This document shows positions 34,514 through 43,911 of a stretch of 64,000 bases of DNA, piece after piece. Source of the stretch: Rhizobiaceae bacterium (GTDB lineage Bacteria > Pseudomonadota > Alphaproteobacteria > Rhizobiales > Rhizobiaceae). Numbering within the stretch: position 1 is the stretch's first letter; each line of letters opens with the position of its first letter. The stretch spans positions 47,424 through 111,423 of the forward strand of contig JARGOF010000015.1 of assembly GCA_029212415.1 (NCBI GenBank). The letters run 5' to 3'. A program made the position numbers and the translations under genes. The notes beneath the pieces were generated by a model, which searched no databases, was not told the origin of the DNA, and saw nothing but the letters and a program-made list of their open reading frames with translations.

Positions 34514-35682
34514 ATTTTGGTCTGAGCGAACGACAGCTCGATCTTCAAACGAGGATGCGCGCCTATGTGAGCGGCTTCGATCCATCGGAGATCAAGCGTT
34601 GCGACATCGCCAGCGAGTTCCCCTTCGCCTTCTATCGCGGGCTGGGCGAGAATGGCTGGACCGGGATCATGGTTCCGCAGGAATATGGTGGCCGGGGCTG
34701 GGGTGCGGTCGAGATGACCATCGCCGCGGAAGAATGCGCTGCCGCAGGCGTTTCGACGCTTGCCCTGGCATTGCACGGGCAGCGAACCTTGCTGGCGCTC
34801 GGCACTGAGGAACAGAAGGCAAGATATCTGCCGGGTCTGGTCAGCGGTGAACGGCTCTCGGCAATCGTTGTCTCCGAGCCCACTGTTGGCTCGAGCCTGA
34901 AAGACATGCGAACGACGGCGCGCCGCGATGGCGACGACTATATCGTCAACGGCCACAAGACCCATATCACACTGGCCGCCGAAGCCGACCTTCTCGTGAC
35001 TTTCGTGATGACTGAAAAGGGGCTGACAACGCTTCTTATCGATGGCGATTCACCGGGCATTACCTGCCGGAAAATGGATTCGGTCGGCTGGCGGCTGGAG
35101 CCCCATTACGATGTTGAATTCGACAATGTACGTGTCCCCGCCGCAAACCTGCTGGGTGAGGAGGGCAGGGGTATCAAGACCTTTTTCGCCAGCTTTAACA
35201 TCACACGGCTTTGCAATGCGTCACATCTCCTGGGGATCGCCCGCGAAGCCCTGTCACGTTCTGTCGACTATGCCATCCAGCGCGATGTGGGCGGCACCAA
35301 GGTCGCCGAATTTCAGGGAATTCAATGGATCATCGCCGATCTGTCGGCGAAATACGAGGCCGCAAGCCTGATGCGATTCAAGGCTGCCTGGATGGAAGAT
35401 CAGGATCTTCCTCACGAGAAGGAGACCGCCATGACGAAGGTTCTTGCGGTCGAGATCTGCGATGCCGCCACCAATGAGGCCTTCTCCATTGTCGGCAGCT
35501 ACGCCAGCTATCGGGATCAGCCCTTCGAGCGGTTCTTGCGGGATGCAAAAATCGGACACGTCACAGGTGGCTCATCGGAAATCATGAAGAACAATATCGC
35601 CAGGGCAGTGCTGGGCGAGCATGGTTTCAAGTTTCCCCGCAAGGCCGACAAATCAGGCCCTGGCAAAGGAGCGCAATCGTGA
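34510..35682 (+). CDS. Acyl-CoA dehydrogenase
   Basis: FAD-dependent acyl-CoA dehydrogenase of 390 residues: N-terminal helical domain (LSERQLDLQTRMRAYVSGF; GLGENGWTGIMVPQEYGGRGWGAVEMTIAAEE), central beta domain (AIVVSEPTVGSSLKDMRTTARRDGDDYIVNGHKTHIT) and C-terminal helices ending HVTGGSSEIMKNNIARAVLG. GTG start overlapping the hydratase-lyase stop. In hca-type clusters an enzyme like this desaturates dihydro-hydroxycinnamoyl-CoA so that the hydratase-lyase can use it; that is the likely role here. Confidence 0.92.
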   Translation: MNFGLSERQLDLQTRMRAYVSGFDPSEIKRCDIASEFPFAFYRGLGENGWTGIMVPQEYGGRGWGAVEMTIAAEECAAAGVSTLALALHGQRTLLALGTEEQKARYLPGLVSGERLSAIVVSEPTVGSSLKDMRTTARRDGDDYIVNGHKTHITLAAEADLLVTFVMTEKGLTTLLIDGDSPGITCRKMDSVGWRLEPHYDVEFDNVRVPAANLLGEEGRGIKTFFASFNITRLCNASHLLGIAREALSRSVDYAIQRDVGGTKVAEFQGIQWIIADLSAKYEAASLMRFKAAWMEDQDLPHEKETAMTKVLAVEICDAATNEAFSIVGSYASYRDQPFERFLRDAKIGHVTGGSSEIMKNNIARAVLGEHGFKFPRKADKSGPGKGAQS

Positions 35683-37226
35683 TGCTCAATACACTTGGAT
35701 CATTCATTGCCTATAACGCCGAGAATTTCCCCGACAAGCCTGCCTACATTCATCCCAATGGCACGCTGACATTCGCCCAGTTCAATGCGCGCGTGAACCA
35801 GTTGATCAACGCCTTGACAGCCCTTGGGATGAAAAAGGGTGATCGGTTGGGAATTCTGTCCACCAACCAGCTTGAGATGGTCGAGGCCTATGGTGCCGCA
35901 GAAAAGGGTGGCTTCATCGCAGTGCCGCTGAATTTCCGCCATCAGGCCTCGGATGTGGAATATGTGGCGGACAATGCCGAGTTGTTCGCGCTGATCGTTC
36001 AGGACGAATACAGCCATCTGGTGGAAGGTGTCACGGTGGCCAATCGGTTCTCTTTCCCCGGAACCGGGCAGGAGACCTGCAGCTATGAGCGTCTTCTGGC
36101 CTCGTCAAGCGCGCAGGAACCGGAAGTCCTCTCCGAGCCGGACGATATGGTCTACATGATGTACACGGGCGGAACCACCGGCCGTCCCAAAGGTGTTCTG
36201 CTTGACCACCGTGGTCAGATCGAGAATGCCAAATCGACCATGGCGGATGCCGCATTCGGATCAAATGATCGACTGCTGACGGTCATGCCACTGTTTCACA
36301 TCGGCGGAAAAAACTTCACAACTGTGCATTTTCATCGCGCCTGCACCAATGTTCTGGTGCCCTCTTTCAATGCGGCTGGCATTCTCACGCAATTGAGCGA
36401 AGAGAACATCACCTGCGTTCTGCTGGCGCCCACGATGATCAAGATGCTGGTCGATGAACTGGATGGCCGCCCCTTTGCAGCGGGCTGCCTGAAGAATGTC
36501 TATTATTCATCCGCGCCCATGCCGGTTTCCTTGCTGCGCCAGGCCATCAAGGCATTCGGTCCGGTGTTCATGCAATTCTACGGCCTGACGGAATCCGGCC
36601 CGAGCGGCGCATGCCTGCGCAAGGAAGATCACCAGCCGGACGGAACGCAGCGCGAGCAGCGACGGCTGATGTCTGCCGGGCGGGCCATGGCCTACAACGA
36701 AGTGCGTGCGGTTGACGATGCCGGTCGCGCCTTGCCACGCGGTGACGTCGGCGAGATCTGCATCAGGGCAGAACAGGTCATGCGCGGCTACTGGCGCAAT
36801 GAGGACGCAACAAAAGAAACAATGATTGATGGCTGGATCCATTCCGGCGATCTCGGTTACGTCGACGAAGACGGTTACATCTTTGTGGTTGGTCGCAAGA
36901 AGGACGTCATCATCAGCGGCGGCGAGAACATCTATCCACGCGAAATCGAGGAATTGCTCGGTCACCATCCCGCCATCAAGGAAGTGGCCGTTATCGGCGT
37001 GCCTGACGAAAAATGGGGGGAGTCCGTTGCAGCCGTGGTTGTGGTCAATGATGGCCATGACCTGGGTGCTGATGATGTCATTGAGCATTGTCGACAGAAT
37101 CTGGCGAGCTACAAAAAGCCGCGCCAGGTACATTTCCGCGAAGCGTTGCCAAGGAGCTCACTGGGAAAAATAGTGAAAACCGAGTTGCGCGACGAGTTCT
37201 GGGCCGGGCATGAGCGGAAAATCTAG
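35679..37226 (+). CDS. AMP-binding acid-CoA ligase (hydroxycinnamate-CoA ligase-like)
   Basis: ANL-superfamily ligase of 515 residues that activates a carboxylic acid to its CoA thioester. P-loop YTGGTTGRPKG, motif YGLTESGPSG, GWIHSGDLGYVDEDGYIFVVGRKKDVIISGGENIYPREIEE and the C-terminal lysine segment SLGKIVKTELR. GTG at 35679 overlaps the dehydrogenase stop; an ATG follows one codon later, and AAAGGAG precedes both. From context the substrate is a ferulate/coumarate-type acid or its dihydro form. Confidence 0.92.
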   Translation: MMLNTLGSFIAYNAENFPDKPAYIHPNGTLTFAQFNARVNQLINALTALGMKKGDRLGILSTNQLEMVEAYGAAEKGGFIAVPLNFRHQASDVEYVADNAELFALIVQDEYSHLVEGVTVANRFSFPGTGQETCSYERLLASSSAQEPEVLSEPDDMVYMMYTGGTTGRPKGVLLDHRGQIENAKSTMADAAFGSNDRLLTVMPLFHIGGKNFTTVHFHRACTNVLVPSFNAAGILTQLSEENITCVLLAPTMIKMLVDELDGRPFAAGCLKNVYYSSAPMPVSLLRQAIKAFGPVFMQFYGLTESGPSGACLRKEDHQPDGTQREQRRLMSAGRAMAYNEVRAVDDAGRALPRGDVGEICIRAEQVMRGYWRNEDATKETMIDGWIHSGDLGYVDEDGYIFVVGRKKDVIISGGENIYPREIEELLGHHPAIKEVAVIGVPDEKWGESVAAVVVVNDGHDLGADDVIEHCRQNLASYKKPRQVHFREALPRSSLGKIVKTELRDEFWAGHERKI

Positions 37227-37289
37227 GCCCGTTACCAACGGCAAAATCCGCAATCAGCGGACCGTATATTATCAAAGGGAGAAGCAGAA

Positions 37290-38333
37290 ATGAGCGGAAT
37301 ACCTGTAAAACGCAGATCATTGCTGAAATACGCGGCACTCGCCGCCACGTTCTCAATGGGTCTGGCTTCCACGTCGGCGCTTGCAAAGGATGTTACACTG
37401 CGCATGTCGACCTGGCTTCCACCACAACATCACCTGATCGCCGACACGCTTCCGGCATGGTTTGCTGCTGTCGAAGAAGCCTCGGGTGGCACCTTGAAAA
37501 TCAAACTCGACCCGGCACCGATCGCCAAGCCGCCTGGACAGTATGATGTGGTGCGTGACGGTGCAGCAGACATGGCCTACCACGTGACGGGTTATACGCC
37601 GGGGCCTTTCGAAATTCTGCGCGGCCTGGAATTGCCATTCCTTTCGCCGAATGGTGAAATTGGCTCGCAGGCGGCCTGGGACTGGTATGATCGCAATATT
37701 GGATTCGAAAAGGAATTCAAGGATGTGAAAGTGGTCACCATCATGACCGCAGGTCCCGGTGTCATTCACTCCAGACCGGAAATCAAGTCGCTTGAAGACC
37801 TGGAAGGCGTCAAACTGCGTGTCGGCGGCGGCGGTGTCCGCGTTGCCGAAGGCCTGGGCGCCACGCCAGTGGCCATGCCGGCGAGCAAGGCCTATGAGGC
37901 AATCCAGAAGGGTGTCGCAGACGGCGCCCTGTTCCCGATGGAAGCCGTCAAGGGGCACCGTCTTGCGGAACTGATCAAATATCATCTGGAAGTTCCCAAC
38001 GGCCTCTACACGACGCCCTTTGCGGTGATCATGAACCGCAAATCCTATGATGCACTTTCGGATGAACACAAGAAGGTGCTGGATGATCTCGGCGGTATTG
38101 CCGGCGCCAAAATCCTCGGCGCCGGGTGGGATCGCGCGGATGTTGCCGGCAAGAAAGTTGCCATCGATAGTGGTGGCACCATCAACGTTCTTTCCGATGC
38201 CGAAGTTGCCCGCTGGGCGGAAAAGCTCGCCTTCATGAATGACGATTGGATCGCGATGGCCGACTCCAGAGGGCTTGACGGCAAGGCGCTGCTGGAAGAT
38301 CTGAAAACAACGATTGCCAAATACAGCAATTAG
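37290..38333 (+). CDS. TRAP transporter substrate-binding protein (DctP family)
   Basis: Periplasmic receptor, 347 residues, with a twin-arginine type leader KRRSLLKYAALAATFSMGLASTSALA. Family features: TLRMSTWLPPQHHLIADTLPAWFAAVEEASGGTLKIKL and LEDLEGVKLRVGGGGVRVAEGLGATPVAMPASKAYEAIQKGVADGALFP with the ligand-binding arginine. It probably captures an aromatic carboxylate given the CoA ligase before it. GGGAGAAGCAG precedes the start. Confidence 0.93.
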   Translation: MSGIPVKRRSLLKYAALAATFSMGLASTSALAKDVTLRMSTWLPPQHHLIADTLPAWFAAVEEASGGTLKIKLDPAPIAKPPGQYDVVRDGAADMAYHVTGYTPGPFEILRGLELPFLSPNGEIGSQAAWDWYDRNIGFEKEFKDVKVVTIMTAGPGVIHSRPEIKSLEDLEGVKLRVGGGGVRVAEGLGATPVAMPASKAYEAIQKGVADGALFPMEAVKGHRLAELIKYHLEVPNGLYTTPFAVIMNRKSYDALSDEHKKVLDDLGGIAGAKILGAGWDRADVAGKKVAIDSGGTINVLSDAEVARWAEKLAFMNDDWIAMADSRGLDGKALLEDLKTTIAKYSN

Positions 38334-38342
38334 GTTGCAAGG

Positions 38343-38368
38343 GGCGCCGCGCCATCGCGCGCGGCGCC
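38343..38368 (+). terminator. Intra-operon hairpin after the TRAP receptor gene
   Basis: Ten-base perfect arms GGCGCCGCGC / GCGCGGCGCC with a 6-nt loop, followed by ATTTCC, 10 bp after the receptor stop. Like the hairpin at 25860 it probably reduces read-through to the membrane subunits. Confidence 0.6.
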
Positions 38369-38390
38369 ATTTCCTTCGGAGGGATGGACT

Positions 38391-38894
38391 TTGGACGCGT
38401 TTCTCAGACTGCTGTCTCGATGGCTGGCCGGTTTTGCCTGCCTGTCGCTATTGTTCGTCATGGTCGTGACATTCATTGACGTGATCGGGCGATACTTCTT
38501 CAATTCACCTCTGACCTTTGGTGTTGAGCTCGTACAGCTCGCCATGGGCCTGCTCGTCCTTTTCGGCATGGCCATCACGACATTGGAACGCCGCCACATC
38601 GCCGTCGATCTGGTGGAAGGCCTGCTGCCGATGGGCGGGAAAAAGCTGCTCGCTGGCGTGGCGGCCCTGTTCTGCAGTGTCTTCATTGGCCTGATTGCCT
38701 GGCGGTTGTGGGATCGCGGCATCAATTTCCTCGACGATGGTCTGGCAACGGACATTCTGTTTTTACCCGTCTGGCCGGTCGTGCTGCTGATGGCTTTTGC
38801 AGCCGCAGTGGCGACACTGGTGGCTTTGAAGCAAATTTTCAGACCGAGCATCGAACGCGAAGACCTGTCTCTTATTGTGGATGTTGACCCCTGA
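38391..38894 (+). CDS. TRAP transporter small permease (DctQ family)
   Basis: 167 residues with four transmembrane helices (LAGFACLSLLFVMVVTFIDVIGRYFF; VELVQLAMGLLVLFGMAITTLE; LLAGVAALFCSVFIGLIAWRLW; ILFLPVWPVVLLMAFAAAVATLVAL), the DctQ pattern. TTG start with CGGAGGGA ahead. Its stop overlaps the DctM start (TGATG). Confidence 0.92.
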   Translation: MDAFLRLLSRWLAGFACLSLLFVMVVTFIDVIGRYFFNSPLTFGVELVQLAMGLLVLFGMAITTLERRHIAVDLVEGLLPMGGKKLLAGVAALFCSVFIGLIAWRLWDRGINFLDDGLATDILFLPVWPVVLLMAFAAAVATLVALKQIFRPSIEREDLSLIVDVDP

Positions 38895-40204
38895 TGGACC
38901 CGATTGTTGTAGGCAGTTTCGCCTTTCTCGCCCTGTTTGTGCTGCTCATCATGACAGTGCCCATCGGCATCGCCATGGGACTGTGTGGTTTGGCCGGAAT
39001 GGCCATGATCATCGGCCTGATGCCGACCCTGTCTCTGTTCGGCACAACTGTCTACGAAACCACGGTCACTTATGATCTTTCGGTGATCCCTCTCTTTGTG
39101 CTCATGGGCTCCGTGGCGTCACGGTCGGGATTGAGCAAGGAACTCTATGGCGCCTTCAACGCCTGGTTTGGGGCTTTTCGCGGCGGGCTTGCACTGGCCA
39201 CCATTGGCGCTTGCGGTGCTTTTGCGGCCATTTGTGGCTCATCCGTTGCAACCGCTGCCACCATGAGCCAGGTCGCCCTGCCGGAAATGCGGCGCTACAA
39301 TTACGCTGAAAGCCTTGCGACCGGATCCATTGCAGCCGGCGGCATCATCGGCATTCTCATACCGCCATCGGTGGTCCTCGTGCTCTACGGCATTCTCACC
39401 GAGACATCGATCGGCGACCTTTTCATCGCCGGCTTCCTGCCGGGTATTCTGACCATTGTCGGCTTCATGCTGGTCATCGCCGTCATGACCCGTATCTTCC
39501 CCGAAATGGGCGCTGCAGGTGAGGGTTCATCGGCGCGCGAAAAGATGCGGGCGCTGGGTCGTACTTGGGCGATTCTGCTGCTCTTTGCAGTTGTGATCGG
39601 CGGAATCTATTTTGGCGTCTTCACGCCGACAGAGGCGGCCGGCGTGGGCGCCATGGGCGCCTTCGGAATTTCCGCCCTGCGTCGCCGCATGTCCTTTGCC
39701 AATACGCGTGAAGCCCTGATGGAAACGGTCAAGACCACAGCGATGATCTTCACGGTGCTGATCGGCGCGCTGACCCTGAACAATCTGATGGTCTTCTCGG
39801 GGATTGCCGAAGCGCTGTCGGGCTTTGTGTCCGGCCTCGACATGCATCCCATGGCGGTGATGGCCATCATCCTGCTGATCTATCTGGTGATGGGATGTTT
39901 TCTCGATGCGCTGGCGATGATCCTGCTGACCGTGCCGATATTCTTCCCCATTGTCGTCAATCTGGGATTCGACCCGGTCTGGTTTGGCGTGATTGTCGTG
40001 ATGGTGGTTGAGCTGGGGCTCATCACCCCGCCCATCGGCATGAATGTCTTTGTCATCAAGGGCATTGCGCCTGACATCAAACTGGCGACAATTTACGCCG
40101 GGGTCATCCCCTTTGTGATCGCCCAAATGATCCTCATCATCCTGGTGTTTCTGCTTCCCGATATCGCCCTGTGGCTGCCGGAATCGGCAAGAGCATTCAG
40201 GTAA
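38894..40204 (+). CDS. TRAP transporter large permease (DctM family)
   Basis: 436-residue main translocation subunit of the DctM family with about twelve hydrophobic helices. Typical segments: PLFVLMGSVASRSGLSKELYGAFNAWFGAFRGGLALATIGACGAFAAICGSSVATAATMSQVALPEMRRYNYAESLATGSIAAGGIIGILIPPSVVLVLYGI and FGVFTPTEAAGVGAMGA, GLITPPIGMNVFVIKGIA. Uses the sodium gradient with DctQ and the receptor at 37290. Confidence 0.94.
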   Translation: MDPIVVGSFAFLALFVLLIMTVPIGIAMGLCGLAGMAMIIGLMPTLSLFGTTVYETTVTYDLSVIPLFVLMGSVASRSGLSKELYGAFNAWFGAFRGGLALATIGACGAFAAICGSSVATAATMSQVALPEMRRYNYAESLATGSIAAGGIIGILIPPSVVLVLYGILTETSIGDLFIAGFLPGILTIVGFMLVIAVMTRIFPEMGAAGEGSSAREKMRALGRTWAILLLFAVVIGGIYFGVFTPTEAAGVGAMGAFGISALRRRMSFANTREALMETVKTTAMIFTVLIGALTLNNLMVFSGIAEALSGFVSGLDMHPMAVMAIILLIYLVMGCFLDALAMILLTVPIFFPIVVNLGFDPVWFGVIVVMVVELGLITPPIGMNVFVIKGIAPDIKLATIYAGVIPFVIAQMILIILVFLLPDIALWLPESARAFR

Positions 40205-40274
40205 GCCGGTGGCGTGACGCGGGACTGGCCCATCTCCGGGCCTGGTTGACCCCGAAACGGCACACGCTAATTCC

Positions 40275-40300
40275 CCACCCCGTCCGACGGGGTGGATTTT
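40275..40300 (+). terminator. Terminator after the TRAP genes
   Basis: CCACCCC / GGGGTGG stem with GTCCGAC between (ten complementary bases on each side of a single central base), then ATTTT. Separates the TRAP operon from the aldehyde dehydrogenase gene, though read-through is possible because the T run is short. Confidence 0.65.
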
Positions 40301-40368
40301 GACCGGACGATTGTTGCCAGGCATTTCGACTGACTGGAACCCGGACCGAACGACAGGAGGCTGAAACC

Positions 40369-41826
40369 TTGACAAAGAACCTAATTCTTCCGGCGCATAC
40401 CGGTCTCTACTATGGCGGCAAATGGCAGCGGGCACAGGGCAATCAGACTGTCAGCGTGCGCAATCCCGCCACCGCAGCAGTGTTGACCGAGATTGCGATG
40501 GCCAAACAATCGGATGTCGTCGCAGCCATCGCTGCGGCGCGGCAAGGCTTTGAGGCCTGGCGGGATGTCGCGCCGCTCGAACGCGGTAAAATCCTGCGTC
40601 AGATCGCCATGATCATCCGCCAGCACGGTCCGGATCTTGCCATGCTGGATGCTGCCGATGGCGGCAATCCCTACGGTGAATTGATCCGGGACGTGGAAAA
40701 CACCGCGTCCCAGTTCGAGTATTTTGCCGGACTGATCATGGAGATGAAGGGCCAATCAACCCCGGCAACACCCGGGGTCATCAATTTTTCGGTCCGCCAG
40801 CCGCTGGGTGTCGTGGCGCGCATCGTTCCCTTCAATCACCCTTTCATGTTCTGCGCCGCCAAATCCGCAGCGCCGCTTGCCGCCGGCAATGCCGTTATCG
40901 TCAAGCCTCCCGAACAGGCGCCGTTATCCGGTCTGCGGCTTGCCGAACTGATTGGTGACCTGCTGCCGCCAGGCGTCTTCAACGTCATTCCCGGCGGTAG
41001 CGAGGTCGGGGCAACGCTCGCCAGCCATCCGGGCATTGATGCGACCGCTTTCATCGGCAGCGTGCCGACGGGCAAGGCGGTCTCGGCCAGCGCCGCCCAG
41101 ACACTGAAAAAGGTCATGCTGGAACTTGGCGGCAAGAACCCGCTGATTGCCTTTGCGGATGCTGATCCCGACGAGGTCGCCAAGGCGATGGTTGCAGGCA
41201 TGAATTTCGGCTGGTGCGGGCAGTCCTGCGGCTCGACCAGCCGGGCGCTGCTGCACGAGGAGATCCATGACGCCGTGCTTGAGCGCCTGCCTGCCCACTG
41301 CGCGCGGTTCAAGCCCGGCCTGCCGACCGATCCTGAAACCACGATGGGGGCGATTGTCGATCAGCGGCAATTCGACCGGGTCCGGTCCTATATCGCCCTG
41401 GCGCAGGAAGAGGGTGCCCGTCTGGTTCTTGGCGGCGGGTCTCCGTCCTCGCCGGAATTGGCGAATGGCTATTTTGTCGAACCGACGATTTTCGCCGATG
41501 TCACGCCGCAGATGCGCATCGCACGCGAAGAGATTTTCGGTCCGGTCCTGTCGATCATGAAATGGAGCGATGAAGACGAGATGATCGCGGTTGCCAACGG
41601 TGTCGATTACGGACTGACCTGCTCGATCTGGTCAGACGATATCAACAAAGCGCATCGCACCGCGCAGCGGATTGACGCGGGCTTCATCTGGATCAACGAG
41701 GTTGGAAAACATTTCCTCGGCACCCCCTATGGCGGTTTCAAGCAATCGGGCAGCGGGCGTGAGGAATGTCTGGAAGAATTGCTGTTCTTCACCCAGGAAA
41801 AACATATCCACATCCGGCTGAAATAG
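40369..41826 (+). CDS. Aldehyde dehydrogenase
   Basis: NAD(P)-dependent aldehyde dehydrogenase of 485 residues. Motifs: PFNHPFMFCAAKSAAPLAAGNAVIVKPPEQAPLS, FIGSVPTGKAVSASAAQTLKKVMLELGGKNPLIAFADAD with the general-base Glu, and the catalytic cysteine in GWCGQSCGSTSRALLHEEI; REEIFGPVLSIMKWSDEDEMIAVANGVDYGLTCSIW closes the family pattern. TTG start, CAGGAGG eight bases ahead. Following a hydratase-lyase it is the natural candidate for oxidising vanillin- or hydroxybenzaldehyde-type products. Confidence 0.92.
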   Translation: MTKNLILPAHTGLYYGGKWQRAQGNQTVSVRNPATAAVLTEIAMAKQSDVVAAIAAARQGFEAWRDVAPLERGKILRQIAMIIRQHGPDLAMLDAADGGNPYGELIRDVENTASQFEYFAGLIMEMKGQSTPATPGVINFSVRQPLGVVARIVPFNHPFMFCAAKSAAPLAAGNAVIVKPPEQAPLSGLRLAELIGDLLPPGVFNVIPGGSEVGATLASHPGIDATAFIGSVPTGKAVSASAAQTLKKVMLELGGKNPLIAFADADPDEVAKAMVAGMNFGWCGQSCGSTSRALLHEEIHDAVLERLPAHCARFKPGLPTDPETTMGAIVDQRQFDRVRSYIALAQEEGARLVLGGGSPSSPELANGYFVEPTIFADVTPQMRIAREEIFGPVLSIMKWSDEDEMIAVANGVDYGLTCSIWSDDINKAHRTAQRIDAGFIWINEVGKHFLGTPYGGFKQSGSGREECLEELLFFTQEKHIHIRLK

Positions 41827-41866
41827 GCCTCGCAATGCAAAACAACGGGTAATCGGAGTACTGAAC

Positions 41867-42850
41867 TTGAGCGAATTGTCTTTGTCTGTTGCCCTGGGTG
41901 ACTATGATCGCGTCCGTCCGATCCTTGATGGCCGCGTGCAGATCGACGGTGTTGAGCCCGTCACCTTTGCCCTGTCTCCGGAGGAAATCTTCTTCCGCGC
42001 CTTTCGCCACGCCGAATTCGACATTTGTGAACTCTCGCTGTCAAGCTATTGTGTGATGACGCAACGGGGCACCTCTGATTATATCGGCATTCCGGCCTTT
42101 CCTTCGCGTGCCTTCAGACACACCTCGATTTATGTGCGCAAGGATCGGATCACCCGGCCCGAAGACCTCAAGGGCTGCAAGATCGGTGTGCCGGAATATC
42201 AGCTGACCGCCAATGTTTGGGTGCGCGCAATCCTTGAAGAATATGATGTCCATCCCAGGGATATCCATTGGATCCGCGGCGGTCTGGAGGAACCGGGCCG
42301 GCTGGAAAAGATCGCGCTCAAATTGCCGCCGGACGTCAAATTGGAAAACGCGCTCGAGGGCCGCACCCTGTCACAAATGCTTGATACCGGAGAGATAGAC
42401 GCGATCATTACGCCGCGCATGCCTTCGGTCAATCGCAGCAACAGCAATATCGGCTGGCTGTTTGATGATCCCACGGCCACGGCGAAAGACTATTTCAAAA
42501 GGACCGGCATTTTTCCGATCATGCATCTCATGGGCATTCGCAAGGATCTGGTGGAACGCCATCCCTGGCTTCCCAACGCCGTCTTCAAGGCGTCCGTTCA
42601 GGCCAAGGACATGGCCATGGACCTGTTGCGCGATACCTCGGCCACCAAGGTCACCCTGCCCTTTGTTGAGGAGCAATTGGTTGCGGCAGAAGAACTGATG
42701 GGTGACGATTTCTGGCCCTATGGGGTTGAACGCAACCGGCGAACATTGGATGCTTTCCTGGGTGCACACCACATACAGGGCCTGTCGGCCCGCAGACTTT
42801 GCGTCGAAGAGCTTTTTCATCACGCAACGCTGGAACAATTTTCTATCTGA
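41867..42850 (+). CDS. 4,5-dihydroxyphthalate decarboxylase-like protein
   Basis: 327 residues with the pattern of the 4,5-dihydroxyphthalate decarboxylase (Pht5) family, a fold related to periplasmic binding proteins but without a signal peptide here: LSLSVALGDYDRVRPILDGRVQIDGVEP, FRAFRHAEFDICELSLSSYCVMTQRG, RAFRHTSIYVRKDRITRPEDLKGCKIGVPEYQLTANVWVRAILEEYDVHPRDIHWIRGG. The family includes decarboxylases of aromatic acids and many members of unknown activity. TTG start with CGGAG upstream. It follows the aldehyde dehydrogenase by 40 nt, so decarboxylation of an aromatic acid product is conceivable. Confidence 0.8.
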   Translation: MSELSLSVALGDYDRVRPILDGRVQIDGVEPVTFALSPEEIFFRAFRHAEFDICELSLSSYCVMTQRGTSDYIGIPAFPSRAFRHTSIYVRKDRITRPEDLKGCKIGVPEYQLTANVWVRAILEEYDVHPRDIHWIRGGLEEPGRLEKIALKLPPDVKLENALEGRTLSQMLDTGEIDAIITPRMPSVNRSNSNIGWLFDDPTATAKDYFKRTGIFPIMHLMGIRKDLVERHPWLPNAVFKASVQAKDMAMDLLRDTSATKVTLPFVEEQLVAAEELMGDDFWPYGVERNRRTLDAFLGAHHIQGLSARRLCVEELFHHATLEQFSI

Positions 42851-42877
42851 GAACACCTGTAAATTGGGAGACTAGCC

Positions 42878-43861
42878 ATGCGGGTATGTATCTTTGGCGC
42901 CGGCGCTGTCGGCAGCCATATTGCGGTCAAACTGGCCAATGCGGGAATGGACGTCTCGATCATTGCGCGCGGGGCCCATCTCGATGCGATCCGCACGCGC
43001 GGGCTGACACTCCTTCAGGCAGACAAGTCCTGGACGGTGAACCCGACAGCCTGTGAGGATCCATCCGAACTGGCGCCCCAGGACATTGTCTTTGTCACCT
43101 TGAAAGCCACAGGACTGGCAGCGGTCGCTGACAAGTTGAAACCCTTGCTGTCACCGCAAACCGCCGTGGTTTTTGTGCAAAACGGCATTCCCTGGTGGTA
43201 TCCCGTGGGTTTGCATGACAAGCCTGCCGCGCCCGATTTGCCGCTTTTCAAGCAGGCCGATGCGTTCCTTGCCGACCTGTCGCCGACACAGATCATTGGT
43301 GGCAGCATTTATTCGGCCAATGCCGTGGTTGAGCCGGGTGTCGTCAGAAACAACTCACCGCAACAGAACCGGCTCTCCATGGGCGGCATCACGGCGCAAT
43401 GCACCATCGATATGGACGCCTTGCGCGCAACTCTGGAAAAGGCCGGCATCGCCGCACCGCCGCCGACCGGCGATATTCGCGAACTGATCTGGTACAAGCT
43501 CCTGGTCAACATGAGTGGCTCGGCGATTGCCCTGGCAACCGGCAACAAGTCTTCCATTTCCAGGCAGGATCCCGAACTTGAAACAATCTATCGCCGCATC
43601 ATGGCGGAGGGTCTGCAAATTGCTGCCGCCCATGGTTTCCCCATCGACCATCTGCTCAATGTCGATGATGTTCTGACGCGTATCCCGGATCACAAACCAT
43701 CGCTGCTGCAGGATTATGAATTGCGCCGCCCGATGGAAATCGGCGAGATCGTGCGTGCACCCCATGCCTTTGCAAGGGCCGCCGGGCTCGAAACACCCTC
43801 ACTCGATGTCCTGTGCGCCATCGTCACGCGCATGGCCCGCGATCGCGGGCTTTATGGGTAA
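42878..43861 (+). CDS. Ketopantoate-reductase (ApbA/PanE) family oxidoreductase
   Basis: 327-residue NAD(P)-binding protein: MRVCIFGAGAVGSHIAVKLANAGMDVSIIARGAHLDAIRTRGL is the Rossmann start, VTLKATGLAAVADKLKPLLSPQTAVVFVQNGIPWW the family motif, IRELIWYKLLVNMSGSAIALATGNKS the catalytic lysine/asparagine helix. The position in a catabolic cluster and the DHPD-like neighbour 27 nt upstream suggest a 2-keto/2-hydroxyacid substrate other than ketopantoate. Confidence 0.87.
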   Translation: MRVCIFGAGAVGSHIAVKLANAGMDVSIIARGAHLDAIRTRGLTLLQADKSWTVNPTACEDPSELAPQDIVFVTLKATGLAAVADKLKPLLSPQTAVVFVQNGIPWWYPVGLHDKPAAPDLPLFKQADAFLADLSPTQIIGGSIYSANAVVEPGVVRNNSPQQNRLSMGGITAQCTIDMDALRATLEKAGIAAPPPTGDIRELIWYKLLVNMSGSAIALATGNKSSISRQDPELETIYRRIMAEGLQIAAAHGFPIDHLLNVDDVLTRIPDHKPSLLQDYELRRPMEIGEIVRAPHAFARAAGLETPSLDVLCAIVTRMARDRGLYG

Positions 43862-43911
43862 TTTTTGGGCGGGCCTGCGTGCTGTATGGACGCTGCAGCC
43901 TCGGCGGTGTC

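Noticed and set aside
33299..34585. 428-codon minus-strand frame
   Set aside because: Antisense to the hydratase-lyase gene, which is clearly real; Arg/His-rich shadow product.
39527..40435. 302-codon minus-strand frame
   Set aside because: Antisense of the DctM gene; very His/Asp/Gln-rich product typical of reading membrane-protein codons backwards.
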